A stretch of 64,000 nt of DNA from Nocardia suismassiliense (GTDB lineage: Bacteria > Actinomycetota > Actinomycetes > Mycobacteriales > Mycobacteriaceae). Position 1 is the stretch's first letter. Every line of letters begins with the position of its first letter. The translations under genes were made by a program, and so were the position numbers. The DNA lies in contig NZ_LT985361.1 in NCBI RefSeq assembly GCF_900269665.1, positions 1,827,448-1,891,447 on the forward strand, in the 5' to 3' direction. The notes under the pieces are model-generated. The model did no database searches. It saw only the letters and a program-made list of their open reading frames with translations, and had not been told where the DNA came from. Of the stretch, positions 17,831 through 26,989 are shown piece after piece.

Positions 17831-18490
17831 ATGGCCAAGAAGCGCAAGGTGAACAACCTGCTCGCGCTCGCGGTGCTCTCCGTGATGGTCGACCGGCCCA
17901 AGCACCGCTACGAGATCGCCCAGACGCTGCGCGACCGCGGCAAAGACCAGGACATGGACATCAAGTGGGGTTCGCTCTACACCGTCGTGCAGAACCTCGC
18001 GAAGGTCGGTTTCCTGGAGGTCGTCGGCAGTGAGCGTGACGGTGCCCGGCCGGAGCGGGTGATCTACCGGATCACCGACGCGGGCCGCGCCGAACTCACC
18101 GACTGGACCAGGGAATTGCTCGCCGAGCCGGAACCGGAACAGAACCGGTTCGTCGCAGGGCTTTCCGTGCTCGCGGTGCTGCCTCCCGACGAGGTCGCCG
18201 AGTTGCTCGGCCGGCGCATCGAGGCGCTCGACCGGCTCGTCGACTCGGGGCGCCGGGAACTCGACCAAGCTCTGGCCGGCAAACTGCCGCGCCTGTTCAT
18301 CATCGAATCCGAATACGGGCTCGCGATGCTGAAAGCCGAAGCCGCCTGGGCCCGTTCGCTGCGCGACGAACTCGTCGACGGCACGTTCCCCGAGGTGGAC
18401 TGGTGGCGGCAGGTGCACGCCGAAAACATCCCGGTGGCGGAAGTCATCGCGTCCGTAGAAAGGGGGATGACCGAACAGGAATCGTCCTGA
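17831..18490 (+). CDS. PadR family regulator
   Basis: A 219-aa regulator with an N-terminal PadR winged helix: LLALAVLSVMVDRPKHRYEI, IKWGSLYTVVQNLAKVGFLE and the wing VIYRITDAGRAEL. A C-terminal Vir/AphA-type helical domain with heptad-like Glu/Arg/Leu content follows. It has a strong AGGAGG ribosome site with the inverted repeat just upstream. It lies between the MFS exporter and the FAD monooxygenase in the same direction and probably controls one or both. Confidence 0.9.
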   Translation: MAKKRKVNNLLALAVLSVMVDRPKHRYEIAQTLRDRGKDQDMDIKWGSLYTVVQNLAKVGFLEVVGSERDGARPERVIYRITDAGRAELTDWTRELLAEPEPEQNRFVAGLSVLAVLPPDEVAELLGRRIEALDRLVDSGRRELDQALAGKLPRLFIIESEYGLAMLKAEAAWARSLRDELVDGTFPEVDWWRQVHAENIPVAEVIASVERGMTEQESS

Positions 18491-18673
18491 CCACGAGACC
18501 GGGCCCGGCGGGGTGCGGCAACACCGCCGCCGAGCCCGATTGAACAGTCTCGAACCGCGCCCGCGTACGCGCACCCGGCTACAAGGCTGGCAACCACAGG
18601 ATAACTGGGTGCGTTGCGTACGGGCCGGTTCGGGGATTCGAAAAATCCGCAGTACCCGAACCTGGAGACACCC

Positions 18674-19876
18674 ATGTCTGAAACTCGAACCGCACTGGTC
18701 ATCGGCGGCGGCATCGCCGGACCGGTCGCCGCGACCGCCCTGCTGAAGGCGGGCATCGATGCCCGCGTCTACGAGGCCTATCCCGGACCATCCGACAACA
18801 TCGGCAGCGGGCTCGCGCTCGCACCCAACGGCATTGCCGCCCTGGACATAATCGGCGCGGGTGACGCCGTGCGCGACATCGCCGTGCCGGTGCCGAAGAT
18901 GGGCCTGTCCGTCAACGACAAGGACATGCACATGCCCGGCCTGTCCGGCCTGCCGCCACTGCAACTGGTCGATCGCGGCGAACTGCACCAGACGCTGCAC
19001 GATCACGCGGTCGCCGCCGGTGTGCCCTTCGAATACAACAAGCGCCTGGTCGATGTCGTCGAGACGGAGTCGGGCATCACCGCCCGGTTCACCGACGGCA
19101 GCACGGCCACCGCCGACGTACTGATCGGGGCCGACGGCATCCGATCCACGGTGCGCGGTTTGATCGACCCGCAGGCGCCGGGGCCGGAGTACCTCGGCAT
19201 GCTCGGCTTCGGTGCGCTGGTCGACTACGACGGCGAGATCCCGGCCGACACCATGACCTTCGCGTTCGGCAAGAAGGCCTACTACCTGTACGGGCCGGGC
19301 GGCGACGGCCGGGTGATGTGGGGCGCGAACCTGCCGCACAAGGAGTACCTGTCGCTCACCGCGGCCCGGGCGATCCCGAAATCGCACTGGCTCGACATCC
19401 TGCGCGAGACCTACGCCGAGGACACCCCCGGCGGCGAACTGGCCAGGCGCACCACCGAGGCGCAACTGGAAGTCATCGGCGCACTGCACATCATGCCGCC
19501 GGTGCCGCACTGGTTCCGCGGCCGGATGGTGCTGGTGGGCGACGCGGTGCACGCGCCGTCCAACAGCTCCGGTCAGGGTGCGTCGCTGGCCATCGAGAGT
19601 GCCGTCCAGATCGCTCGCTGTCTGCGTGACCTGCCGGTACCGGCGGCGTTCGCCACCTATGAGCAGCTGCGCCGCGGCCGGGTGGAGGCCGTCGCGGCCC
19701 GTGCGGCGAAGGCCAACCACAGCAAGACCCTCGGCCCGGTCGCACGCAAGATGATGCAGCTGCTCGCTCCGGTGTTCATCAAGATGATGAACCCGGAGAA
19801 GACCATGGGACCCGAGCAGCGCTACCGGATCGACTGGGATGCGCCCGCGCAGCAGGAATTAGCCGTAGCGGCCTGA
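18674..19876 (+). CDS. FAD-dependent monooxygenase
   Basis: A 400-aa class A flavoprotein hydroxylase. It has the N-terminal dinucleotide fold (VIGGGIAGPVAATALLKAG), the DG motif region GADGIRSTVRGL and the FAD-ribose motif GDAVHAPSNSSGQGASLAIE region. ATG 18674 has GGAG upstream. It is shorter than rifampicin monooxygenase (about 475 aa), so that identity is not claimed. Likely hydroxylates an aromatic or polyketide-like compound. It follows the PadR gene by 183 bp, in which no clear promoter was recognised. Confidence 0.85.
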   Translation: MSETRTALVIGGGIAGPVAATALLKAGIDARVYEAYPGPSDNIGSGLALAPNGIAALDIIGAGDAVRDIAVPVPKMGLSVNDKDMHMPGLSGLPPLQLVDRGELHQTLHDHAVAAGVPFEYNKRLVDVVETESGITARFTDGSTATADVLIGADGIRSTVRGLIDPQAPGPEYLGMLGFGALVDYDGEIPADTMTFAFGKKAYYLYGPGGDGRVMWGANLPHKEYLSLTAARAIPKSHWLDILRETYAEDTPGGELARRTTEAQLEVIGALHIMPPVPHWFRGRMVLVGDAVHAPSNSSGQGASLAIESAVQIARCLRDLPVPAAFATYEQLRRGRVEAVAARAAKANHSKTLGPVARKMMQLLAPVFIKMMNPEKTMGPEQRYRIDWDAPAQQELAVAA

Positions 19877-19949
19877 TTCGCCCGAACCGGGCGGGCTGGT
19901 GGTCCGTACTCTGTGGAGCACATCAAGTCGAGCGCACTCCGGGGGAACG

Positions 19950-20717
19950 ATGCAACCTGACCACCAGCCTGCCCTGCACCTGACGGGCCTGTGCAAACGC
20001 TTCGGCGGTCCATGGGTCGTCGACAACGTGAGCCTGGCGGTCCCGCCGGGCTCCTTCTTCGGCCTGGTCGGACCCAACGGCGCGGGCAAGACGACGACCC
20101 TGTCGATGGCCTGCGGACTGCTGCGGCCCGACAGCGGCCGCGCCGAGATCTTCGGCGCCGACGTGTGGGCCGACCCGGTGCGCGCGAAAACCCTGGCGGG
20201 CGTTCTACCGGACGGACTCGCGCTGCCGGAACGGCTCACCGGACGGGAATTGCTCACCTACACCGGGCTTTTGCGTGGCATGCCGGAGCGCACGGTGGCC
20301 GAGCGCGCCGACGAGCTGCTCGCGGTGTTCGAATTGACCGGGGCCGAAGGCACTTTGGTGGTCGACTACTCCGCGGGCATGCGTAAGAAGATCGGTCTCG
20401 CGACCGCGCTGCTGCACGCACCGAAGCTGCTGGTGCTCGACGAGCCGTTCGAGGCGGTGGATCCGGTGTCGGCGAGCACGATTCGCACCATCCTGCAGCG
20501 TTTCGTCGCCGCGGGCGGCGCGGTGGTGCTGTCGAGTCACGTGATGGCGCTGGTGGAGAACCTGTGCGACCAGGTCGCGGTGATCACCGGCGGCCGGGTG
20601 GTCGCGGCGGGCACGCTGGAGCAGGTGCGCGGCGGAACCACGTTGGAGGAGGCGTTCGTTCGCCTCGTCGGTGGTCGGGTCGGCGGCGAGGACGGACTGT
20701 CGTGGCTGGCGTCCTGA
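19950..20717 (+). CDS. ABC transporter ATP-binding protein
   Basis: A 255-aa nucleotide-binding subunit: Walker A GPNGAGKTTT, signature YSAGMRKKIGLATAL (a variant of LSGGQ), Walker B LLVLDEPFEAVDP and the switch region VVLSSHVM. ATG 19950 lies 10 residues before the conserved LHLTGLCKRFGG. Its 3' end overlaps the permease gene by 16 bp, so the two form one exporter-type unit. Substrate not predictable. Confidence 0.92.
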   Translation: MQPDHQPALHLTGLCKRFGGPWVVDNVSLAVPPGSFFGLVGPNGAGKTTTLSMACGLLRPDSGRAEIFGADVWADPVRAKTLAGVLPDGLALPERLTGRELLTYTGLLRGMPERTVAERADELLAVFELTGAEGTLVVDYSAGMRKKIGLATALLHAPKLLVLDEPFEAVDPVSASTIRTILQRFVAAGGAVVLSSHVMALVENLCDQVAVITGGRVVAAGTLEQVRGGTTLEEAFVRLVGGRVGGEDGLSWLAS

Positions 20718-22267
20718 TCCGCATGCGGCTGCTGCTCACCAGGCGGGCGCTGACCAACGGCTGGCAGGGCTTCACCTTCGTGACCGGCATCCTGGCCGGT
20801 GCTGTCGTCGCGATCGTCACGGCGGCGGTGATCGGTTTCGCGGCGCGCGACGGCGACGTGACCCATGGAACGACCATCGCTGCAACGCTTTTCGGCATAT
20901 GGACGCTCGGCTGGCTGTGCGGTCCGGTGCTGATCGGCAGCAGCGACGAGACCGTGCAGCCGGAGCATCTGCGGCTGCTGCCGATCAGCCATCGCGGGCT
21001 GGCCGCCGGGCTGCTCGCCGCGGCATTCGCGGGGCCCGCGCCGGTGATCAACCTGATCGCCTTCAGCGGGTTGATCGTGTTCGCGGCGCAATGGGGTTGG
21101 GCGGCAACGCTGGTCGCGCTGATCGGGGTGCTGCTGCACCTGGTGTTCGTGGTGCTGCTGTCGCGGGTGGTGCTGGCCTGGGTCGGTGCGGCCATGCGGT
21201 CGCGGCGCGGCAAAGATCTCGGCGTGCTGCTGGCCGGGCTGGTGGGCCTCGCCTACTACCCGTTGAGCTGGTTGCTGGGGCACGTGAGCGAGCTGCGGGA
21301 CGTGCCGTCCGGTGTCGCGACGGCGCTGCGCTGGTCGCCGTCCGGTTGGGCACCGGCCGCCGTAGAAGCTGCGGCACAAGGGGATTGGCTGATCGCGCTG
21401 CTGGCGCTGGTCGCGCTGGCCGTGGCGTCGCTCGGGTTGTGGCAAGCGTGGTCGGTGCTGCTGGCCCGGCGCCTGGCCGCGCCGATGAACTCGGTGGCAG
21501 GCAGCAGCGGCGGTGGTCTGCTCGGCCGGGTGCGACAGGGCGGACCGGTCGGCGCCGTGCTGGTCAAGGAGCTGCGCGCCTGGTGGCGGGACAGCCGGCG
21601 CCGGGCCACGCTGCTGCCGGTGCTCGTGGTCGGCATCCTGATGCCGGTGTTCCCGGCCGTCCAGGGCGGCAGCGCGGGTGGCGTGCCGTTCGCGGGTGTC
21701 ACCGCAGCCTTGTTCGCCGTGCTGGCCGCCGCCAATCTCTACGGTTACGACGGCACCGCGCTGTGGCAAACCCTGGTCACCCCGGGTGCGGCCCGCGCGG
21801 ACGTGCGTGGCCGCCTGCTGGCTTTGCTGCTGGTGGTCGGGGTGCCCACGCTGCCGCTCGGTTTGATTCTGCCGGGGGCGCTCGGCCGGTGGGAGATGTA
21901 TCCGTGGGTGCTCTCGCTGTATCCGGTCGCGCTAGGTGTCGGGGCTTGCTCGGCGCTGATGCTGTCGGTCATCGCGCCGTATCCGTTGCCGCCGCGCACC
22001 GGTAATCCGTTCTCCGGTTCCGGTAACCCGGGGTGCGCGAAGATGCTGATCCAGTCCGTCATGATTTTCGGGCAAATGTTCTCGGTGCTGCCGGTGGTGG
22101 CCATCCTGCTGGTCGGTCGCGCGACCGAGCTGAAGGCGGTCGAATGGCTGGCGGTCCCGGTCGGTTTAGGTCTCGGGATCGCGGCGGCCGTGCTCGGTGC
22201 TCGCATCGCTGAGCGGCGGTTGGCCACGGGTGGGCCGGAGCTGCTCGCCGCCGTTCGCCCGAAGTGA
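20702..22267 (+). CDS. ABC transporter permease
   Basis: A 521-aa multi-pass membrane protein with about ten to twelve hydrophobic segments, reading from GTG 20702 (VAGVLIRMRLLLTRRALTNG) inside the end of the ATPase gene. A charged central loop (LVKELRAWWRDSRRRATLL) separates two membrane halves, as in large ABC-2-like permeases. Together with the preceding ATPase it should form an efflux-type transporter. The LysR gene starts 46 bp downstream. Substrate unknown. Confidence 0.85.
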   Translation: MAGVLIRMRLLLTRRALTNGWQGFTFVTGILAGAVVAIVTAAVIGFAARDGDVTHGTTIAATLFGIWTLGWLCGPVLIGSSDETVQPEHLRLLPISHRGLAAGLLAAAFAGPAPVINLIAFSGLIVFAAQWGWAATLVALIGVLLHLVFVVLLSRVVLAWVGAAMRSRRGKDLGVLLAGLVGLAYYPLSWLLGHVSELRDVPSGVATALRWSPSGWAPAAVEAAAQGDWLIALLALVALAVASLGLWQAWSVLLARRLAAPMNSVAGSSGGGLLGRVRQGGPVGAVLVKELRAWWRDSRRRATLLPVLVVGILMPVFPAVQGGSAGGVPFAGVTAALFAVLAAANLYGYDGTALWQTLVTPGAARADVRGRLLALLLVVGVPTLPLGLILPGALGRWEMYPWVLSLYPVALGVGACSALMLSVIAPYPLPPRTGNPFSGSGNPGCAKMLIQSVMIFGQMFSVLPVVAILLVGRATELKAVEWLAVPVGLGLGIAAAVLGARIAERRLATGGPELLAAVRPK

Positions 22268-22313
22268 GCAAGATCGGCCTTCAGCAACATCGGCGAGGCA
22301 ATAGACTTGTCCG

Positions 22314-23237
22314 GTGAGCGATAGGGATTCCGATGGCAGTTTGGATCTGAATCAGTTGCGCACATTTCTGGCCGTGCACCGGGCGGGGTCGATCACCGCG
22401 GGGGCCCGGCTGGTCGGATTGTCGCAGCCCACGGTAACCGCGCAACTACAGGCACTGGAGAAGCGGCTGGAGCAACGCCTGTTCGAGCGGCTGCCGCGCG
22501 GCGTCGCGCCGACGGCGGCCGCCGCGGAGTTGGCGGCGCGGATCGCCGAACCGTTGGACGCCTTGAACGCGGTCGCCGGACGGAATGTCGCGGCGCAGTT
22601 CGAAGCGCAGCCACCGGTCCGGTTGGCAGGCCCTGCGGAAATGCTTGCGGTGCAGGCGCTTCCGGCGTTGGCGCCGCTGGTGGCGGACGGTGTCCGGCTG
22701 ACCGTGACGGCCGGGCTCTCGGAAGATCTGCTGGCCGGGCTGCGCGCCGGTCACCACGACATCGTGGTGTCGACCGTGCGCCCGCGGGGCCGGACGGTGG
22801 TCGCCGAGGCGTTGTCGGACGAGGAATTCGTCCTGGTCGCCGCGCCCGCTGTCGCCCAGCGGATCGACCTCGCGCAGCTGCGCGCCGAGGGTCCGGCCGC
22901 GTTGACCACGGTCCCGCTCGTCAGCTACGCCGCCGATCTACCGATCCTGCGCCGGTACTGGCGGCACGTCTTCGGCATCCGGCTGGCCGGCGAGGCCGCG
23001 GTGATCGTCTCGGATCTGCGTGCTGTCGCCGCCGCGGTCGCCGCGGGCGCGGGGATCAGCGTGCTGCCGCGTTATCTGTGTGCGGCCCAGCTGGATTCGG
23101 GCGCCCTGGTCACCCTGCTCGACCCGCCGGACCCGCCGATCAACACCGGCTTCCTGGTCCGCCGCCCCGGCACCGTCGCCCGCCCGCACGTCGACCTCGT
23201 GCACGCGCACCTGCGCGCCGCCGCCCGCACCTGGTAG
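22314..23237 (+). CDS. LysR family regulator
   Basis: A 307-aa LysR-type regulator: N-terminal HTH DLNQLRTFLAVHRAGSITAG followed by LSQPTVTAQLQALEKRL, and a C-terminal substrate-binding domain with the usual VAAAVAAGAGISVLPRYL segment. GTG start. It follows the ABC permease gene. The target is not obvious because no divergent gene exists. A 74-bp palindromic repeat begins at its stop codon. Confidence 0.9.
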   Translation: MSDRDSDGSLDLNQLRTFLAVHRAGSITAGARLVGLSQPTVTAQLQALEKRLEQRLFERLPRGVAPTAAAAELAARIAEPLDALNAVAGRNVAAQFEAQPPVRLAGPAEMLAVQALPALAPLVADGVRLTVTAGLSEDLLAGLRAGHHDIVVSTVRPRGRTVVAEALSDEEFVLVAAPAVAQRIDLAQLRAEGPAALTTVPLVSYAADLPILRRYWRHVFGIRLAGEAAVIVSDLRAVAAAVAAGAGISVLPRYLCAAQLDSGALVTLLDPPDPPINTGFLVRRPGTVARPHVDLVHAHLRAAARTW

Positions 23238-23310
23238 CCGCACACTTTCTGATTTCCCGCACATGGAATCGCATGCGATTCGGTATGCGGGAAATCAAAA
23301 AGTATGCGTC
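23237..23310. repeat. 74-bp palindromic repeat, copy 2
   Basis: Second copy of the element at 9261-9334, with the core at 23251-23296. It differs from copy 1 by two substitutions in the left arm and one in the right, so its palindrome is imperfect, while the centre GAATCGCATGCGATT is identical. The outer GCCGCACA is kept and the far end is degenerate (ATGCGTC). It again lies between convergent genes (the LysR stop and the leftward regulator pseudogene). Confidence 0.85.
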
Positions 23311-23397
23311 GCAGCGGACTTCGGGCCGATGGAGGCGCGGTAGCAGTGTGCGGCGGATCGAGAGTGTGCCAGCCGTGTGTCCCGGGTGGAGGGTGCG

Positions 23398-24189
23398 CTA
23401 GGCGCGGGCCGCGCGGGTGCGGAGGATGTCGGCGGTCTGCGCGTCGGCGGGGAGGAACGCTTCCAGGTGCAGTTCGGCGAGGGTGATGTCGGTGGCGGTG
23501 GCGAACGAGGTGAGGGTGGTGATGAGTCGCAGCTCCCCGTCGTCGCTGCGCAGCCGCAGTGGCACCGCGAAACCGAGGTGGTCCGGGCCTGGTTCGGCCT
23601 GGGGCAGATAGCCTTCCAGTTCCTCGATCAATTCGCCGAGGGCCGCGTCGGGGCTGCGGGACACCTGGCCGCGCAGTGCCTCGATGACGTGCCTGCCCCA
23701 CTCGGGCAGGTTCGCCACGCGCTTGGCCAGCCCGTCCGGATGTTAAGCGAGGCGCAGCACATTGATCGGCGGCTCCAGCAGTTCCGGGGCTGCCCCCTCG
23801 GTGAGCACCTCGAAGGCCGCGTTGGCGGCGAGCAGGATGCCGCGCGGGCGCACCACCAGCGCGGGGTAGGGCTGGTGGCCGTCCAGAATCGTTTTCAGTG
23901 CCTCGCGTACCGGACCCAATTCCGGTGTGTCGAGGTTGGATTCGGGAAAGGCCGGCGCGTATCCCGCCGCGAGCAGCAGGCTGTTGCGTTCCCGCAGAGA
24001 CAATTCCAGCGACTCCGCCAGCCGCACCACCATGGTGCGCCCGGGCCGCGATCGACCTTGCTCCAGGAAGCTCAGATGCCGCTGGGTGGTGTCCGCCCGG
24101 ATCGCGAGGTCGAGCTGGCTGACCCGGCGCAGGGTCCGCCAATGCTTCAGCTCACGGGCGAATCCGGGTGCTGCGATCGCCGTTGTCAT
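23398..24189 (-). pseudogene. XRE/MmyB-type regulator interrupted by in-frame stop
   Basis: An intact gene would encode about 263 aa: an XRE helix-turn-helix (LKHWRTLRRVSQLDLAIRA, RHLSFLEQGRSRPGR) followed by an MmyB-like ligand-binding domain. A TAA at 23743-23745 interrupts it. Both sides are in the same frame: INVLRLA, stop, HPDGLAKRVANLPEWGR. Family members read LRLALHPDGL here, so a single leucine codon has become a stop. The remainder (23398-23742) is intact. Either a recent nonsense mutation or a sequencing error. Divergent from the SnoaL-like/MDR pair. Confidence 0.8.
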
Positions 24190-24317
24190 GTGCACAGTCT
24201 TATCCGATGGGGGCTCGCTCGCGATTCCGCGGAGGGTATGAGCAGCAGCTTCTCCACGATTCGGCTATTCCCTGCCGGGAATCGCGCGGTATCGGCGAGA
24301 CGGCAAAACTCTGTTCC

Positions 24318-24764
24318 ATGAGCAAGCAACTGAACGACAACGAACTGGCCCGCTTCGCCGAAGAGTACGCGGCGCAGTGGAACGAGTCCGACCCCGAGGC
24401 CCGGCGCAAGCGGATTCGGGAACTGTGGGCGCCCACCGGTGCGCAGACCCTGGTCGACCCGCCGGCGGAGATGCGGGAAGAGGCTGAGCGCCTACAATTC
24501 CCGATGCCCGCACTGAAGGTGCGCGGCCATGACGCCATGGACCGCAGGATGACGCGGGCCTACGAGATGTTCATCGCGTCGGGCGAGTACGAGTTCGCCG
24601 TCGCGGCACCGGCATTCCGTTTGCCCGCCGGACTCGTCGGGGTGAGCTGGACCATGGTGGCCAAGGCCGACGGTGCGGTCGCGGGCGGCGGCTTCGAGGT
24701 CATCGGCCTCGACGACGAGGGCCGGATCCTGTCCGACCACCAGTACATCGAGGGCGTGCGATGA
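24318..24764 (+). CDS. SnoaL-like (NTF2-fold) protein
   Basis: A 148-aa cytoplasmic protein of the SnoaL/NTF2 fold: N-terminal helix LARFAEEYAAQWNESDPEAR, central MTRAYEMFIASGEYEFAV and a C-terminal beta-hairpin (GFEVIGLDDEGRILSDHQYI). Such proteins are cyclases, isomerases or ligand-binding proteins; no catalytic set can be assigned. Its stop overlaps the start of the dehydrogenase gene (ATGA), so the two are translationally coupled. It is divergent from the broken XRE regulator, which may have controlled the pair. Confidence 0.78.
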   Translation: MSKQLNDNELARFAEEYAAQWNESDPEARRKRIRELWAPTGAQTLVDPPAEMREEAERLQFPMPALKVRGHDAMDRRMTRAYEMFIASGEYEFAVAAPAFRLPAGLVGVSWTMVAKADGAVAGGGFEVIGLDDEGRILSDHQYIEGVR

Positions 24765-25780
24765 ACGGCCTTGCGTATCACCTGGATCCACTGCGCGGAC
24801 TCGACGGCCTGACCACGGCGGCGCAGAACCTGCCCGAGCCGGGCCCGAACCAAGTCGTGATCGAGGTGCTGGCGGCCTCGCTCAACCGGCGCGACCTGAT
24901 GCTGATGGACGGCGACTACCCGCTGCCCGCCACGCCGGGCATCGTCCCGCTCTGCGATGGCGTCGGGACGGTGATCGCGGTGGGCGAGAACGTGACCCGG
25001 GCCGAAGTGGGTGACCGGATCACCGCGAGCTACTTCGTGCGATGGATCGACGGGCCGCAGCGGCTGGCCACGGTCATCGAGCAGTACGGCGCCACCTTCC
25101 ACGGCATGCTCGCCACTTACGCGGTGCTCGAGCAGGATTCGGTGGTGCACGTGCCCGAGCACCTGACCGATATCGAAGCGGCGACGCTGACCTGTGCGGG
25201 AGTCGTTGCGTGGGCGGCACTCACGAAGCCGGTGCCGGTGGCGCCCGGCGACACCGTGCTCACGGTGGGCAGCGGAACCGTGGCGCTGTTCGCCGTGCAG
25301 CACGCCACAATGCTGGGCGCGCGGGTCCTGTCGATAACCTCCAACCCGGTCAAGGCCGAACGGCTGCGCAAGCTCGGGGCGGACGAGGTGATCGATCGCA
25401 CCGAGACACCGGACTGGGACGCGGCGGTCCAGGAACTGACCGGCGGCGACGGCGTCGAGCACGTCGTGGACACCGTCGGGCTGCCGACACTGTCGAAATC
25501 CGTTCGCTCCGGCGCATACAACGCGCAGATCACCATGATCGGTGCGATGCCGACCGCGGTGGCGGAGCCGGTCGGCGAGGTGTTCGGCACGCAGTACGTA
25601 TCGATCCGCCGCGTCGCCGTCGGCAGCCGCACCGACTTCGAGGCGATGAACCGGGCGATCAGCGAACACCGCATCCGGCCGGTCATCGATCGGGTGTTCG
25701 CGCTCGACGATGCGGTGCAGGCGTACCGCTACTTCCGCGACGACGACCCGTTCGGCAAGGTTGTCGTGCGCATGTCCTGA
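24761..25780 (+). CDS. MDR-superfamily NAD(P)-dependent dehydrogenase
   Basis: A 339-aa zinc-type alcohol dehydrogenase-like protein. The N-terminal GroES-like domain reads IEVLAASLNRRDLMLMDGDY and ends near GDRITASYF. The cofactor fold follows with VLTVGSGTVALFAVQHATML and LRKLGADEVIDR. The cysteines of the structural zinc loop are absent, which fits a quinone-reductase-like branch. Coupled to the SnoaL-like gene. The substrate is unknown. Confidence 0.87.
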   Translation: MNGLAYHLDPLRGLDGLTTAAQNLPEPGPNQVVIEVLAASLNRRDLMLMDGDYPLPATPGIVPLCDGVGTVIAVGENVTRAEVGDRITASYFVRWIDGPQRLATVIEQYGATFHGMLATYAVLEQDSVVHVPEHLTDIEAATLTCAGVVAWAALTKPVPVAPGDTVLTVGSGTVALFAVQHATMLGARVLSITSNPVKAERLRKLGADEVIDRTETPDWDAAVQELTGGDGVEHVVDTVGLPTLSKSVRSGAYNAQITMIGAMPTAVAEPVGEVFGTQYVSIRRVAVGSRTDFEAMNRAISEHRIRPVIDRVFALDDAVQAYRYFRDDDPFGKVVVRMS

Positions 25781-25789
25781 GCGACGCTC

Positions 25790-26512
25790 TCAGGGGCAGG
25801 TGCTGAGTTCCCGTGTCATGGCATCTTTCTCGGCCTGGGTGACCCAGAGCTGGTAGGCCGCTTTGACCTGGATCTGCCTGGTCAGGTAGGCGCAGCGGTA
25901 GCCCTTGCTCGGCGGCAGCCAGCTGGCCGCGTCGGAGTCGCTCTTGGACTGGTTGGTCGGGCCGTCGACGGCCTGCAGGTTCAGCGGATCGTTGGCCAGG
26001 TCACGGCGGCGCGCCTCGGAAAGCTGTTGCGCGCCTTTCTGCCAGGCGTCCGACAGCGCGATGACGTGGTCGATCTGCACGTCGTCGGAGGTCTTCGGGC
26101 CGCGGACGAACTTGATGGTCTTGCCGGTGTACGGGTCGTTCAGGGTGCCGGTGGCGACCACGCAGCGGCTGTTGTCCTTGAAGGTGACCTCGGTGAGATC
26201 CCGCTGCAGGATGTCGTTTCGGGTGTCGCACTTGTTGTGGCCACCGGGGACGGACACGTCATCGGTCCAGGCGGGGCCGAATTGTTCACGGGGGTAACCG
26301 GGTTTGGGGGCGCGGCCGGCCACCCGGATCGTCTCCAGCAGGGCGAGGGTGTCGCGGCCGGGCATGCTGGCGGGCGCGTCGGCGCAGAGGGTGGAGCCGC
26401 ACTGCGCGCTCGCTCTGGGGGATTCGACTCGGTTCACGTAGTAGTAGGACACTCCGATGAATGTCGCGATGGCCAGCCCGATCAGAGCGAGCCGCTGCAC
26501 TGTGAACTTCAT
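25790..26512 (-). CDS. HNH family (DUF1524) nuclease, membrane-anchored or secreted
   Basis: A 240-aa protein with an N-terminal signal/anchor (RLALIGLAIATFIGVSYYYV) and a DUF1524-type HNH nuclease domain. The catalytic DHV (D148-H149) lies in VQIDHVIALSDAW, with the second motif in NDPLNLQAVDGPTNQSKSD. Several cysteines in the mature part fit disulfides outside the cytoplasm. ATG 26512 has AGGAA upstream. An exported nuclease for nutrient scavenging or DNA uptake is plausible. A 477-bp gene-free stretch lies upstream. Confidence 0.85.
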   Translation of the reverse strand: MKFTVQRLALIGLAIATFIGVSYYYVNRVESPRASAQCGSTLCADAPASMPGRDTLALLETIRVAGRAPKPGYPREQFGPAWTDDVSVPGGHNKCDTRNDILQRDLTEVTFKDNSRCVVATGTLNDPYTGKTIKFVRGPKTSDDVQIDHVIALSDAWQKGAQQLSEARRRDLANDPLNLQAVDGPTNQSKSDSDAASWLPPSKGYRCAYLTRQIQVKAAYQLWVTQAEKDAMTRELSTCP

Positions 26513-26989
26513 CGAGCTTCCTAACGCCAACCACCTGAACTATATCGGGCGCCAACGTATCCGGCGGCCGAGGTCGTGGAAGTGATTGGGGGGTATGACG
26601 TTCCGCACAGCCAAGGGGGCTGGATACAGCACCACCCTCGAGTCGCCGTGCCGGCGCCGACTCGAGGGTGGCTGATCACGAGGGAGATCGACCGTCGCGC
26701 GGGGGTGCGAATGGGTGTCCAGTCCATGTTCCGCACCCACCGACACCGCGGGTCCGATGAGGGAGGACCCGAGCTGTCGAACCGCGCCGGGCGAGCTCGC
26801 TCGTGATGATCGTGAGTAGCTTGTTGCTACGTATTGAGACAGTAGATAGCGGGACCTGATCTTGGCAAGCCGATCGCTCTGATTCGGGATTATTCTCAGG
26901 TTCATTTCAGAATGATTGTTAGTTCTACTGGATTCGTACGGATATGGCGGTCGGTTGCGTGCCGCGTCGACGTGCAGATCCGGCACCGT
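26513..26989. other. Gene-poor intergenic region
   Basis: 477 bp with no ORF that looks coding; the frames present lack family features. It holds one strong hairpin (26632-26671) and an AT-richer half (26820-26935) containing ATGATTGTTAGTTCTACTGG. It separates the start of the leftward HNH gene from the stop of the leftward GntR-TetR gene, so it should contain at least the HNH promoter. Confidence 0.6.
26632..26671. repeat. 14-bp-stem hairpin in intergenic region
   Basis: CCACCCTCGAGTCG (26632-26645) and CGACTCGAGGGTGG (26658-26671) are perfect inverted arms around a 12-base loop. No U-run follows on either strand. It lies about 120-160 bp upstream of the HNH gene start and about 320 bp past the GntR-TetR stop, so it could be a structured leader, an attenuator, an operator or part of a small RNA. 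Confidence 0.6.

Noticed and set aside
17504..19720. A 738-aa leftward open frame
   Set aside because: It is antisense to the end of the MFS gene, the PadR regulator and the FAD monooxygenase, all with clear family motifs; its own sequence is low-complexity.
18674..19876. Possible rifampicin monooxygenase
   Set aside because: 400 aa is clearly shorter than the known enzymes (about 475 aa) and no specific motif was recognised, so only the general flavoprotein family is claimed.
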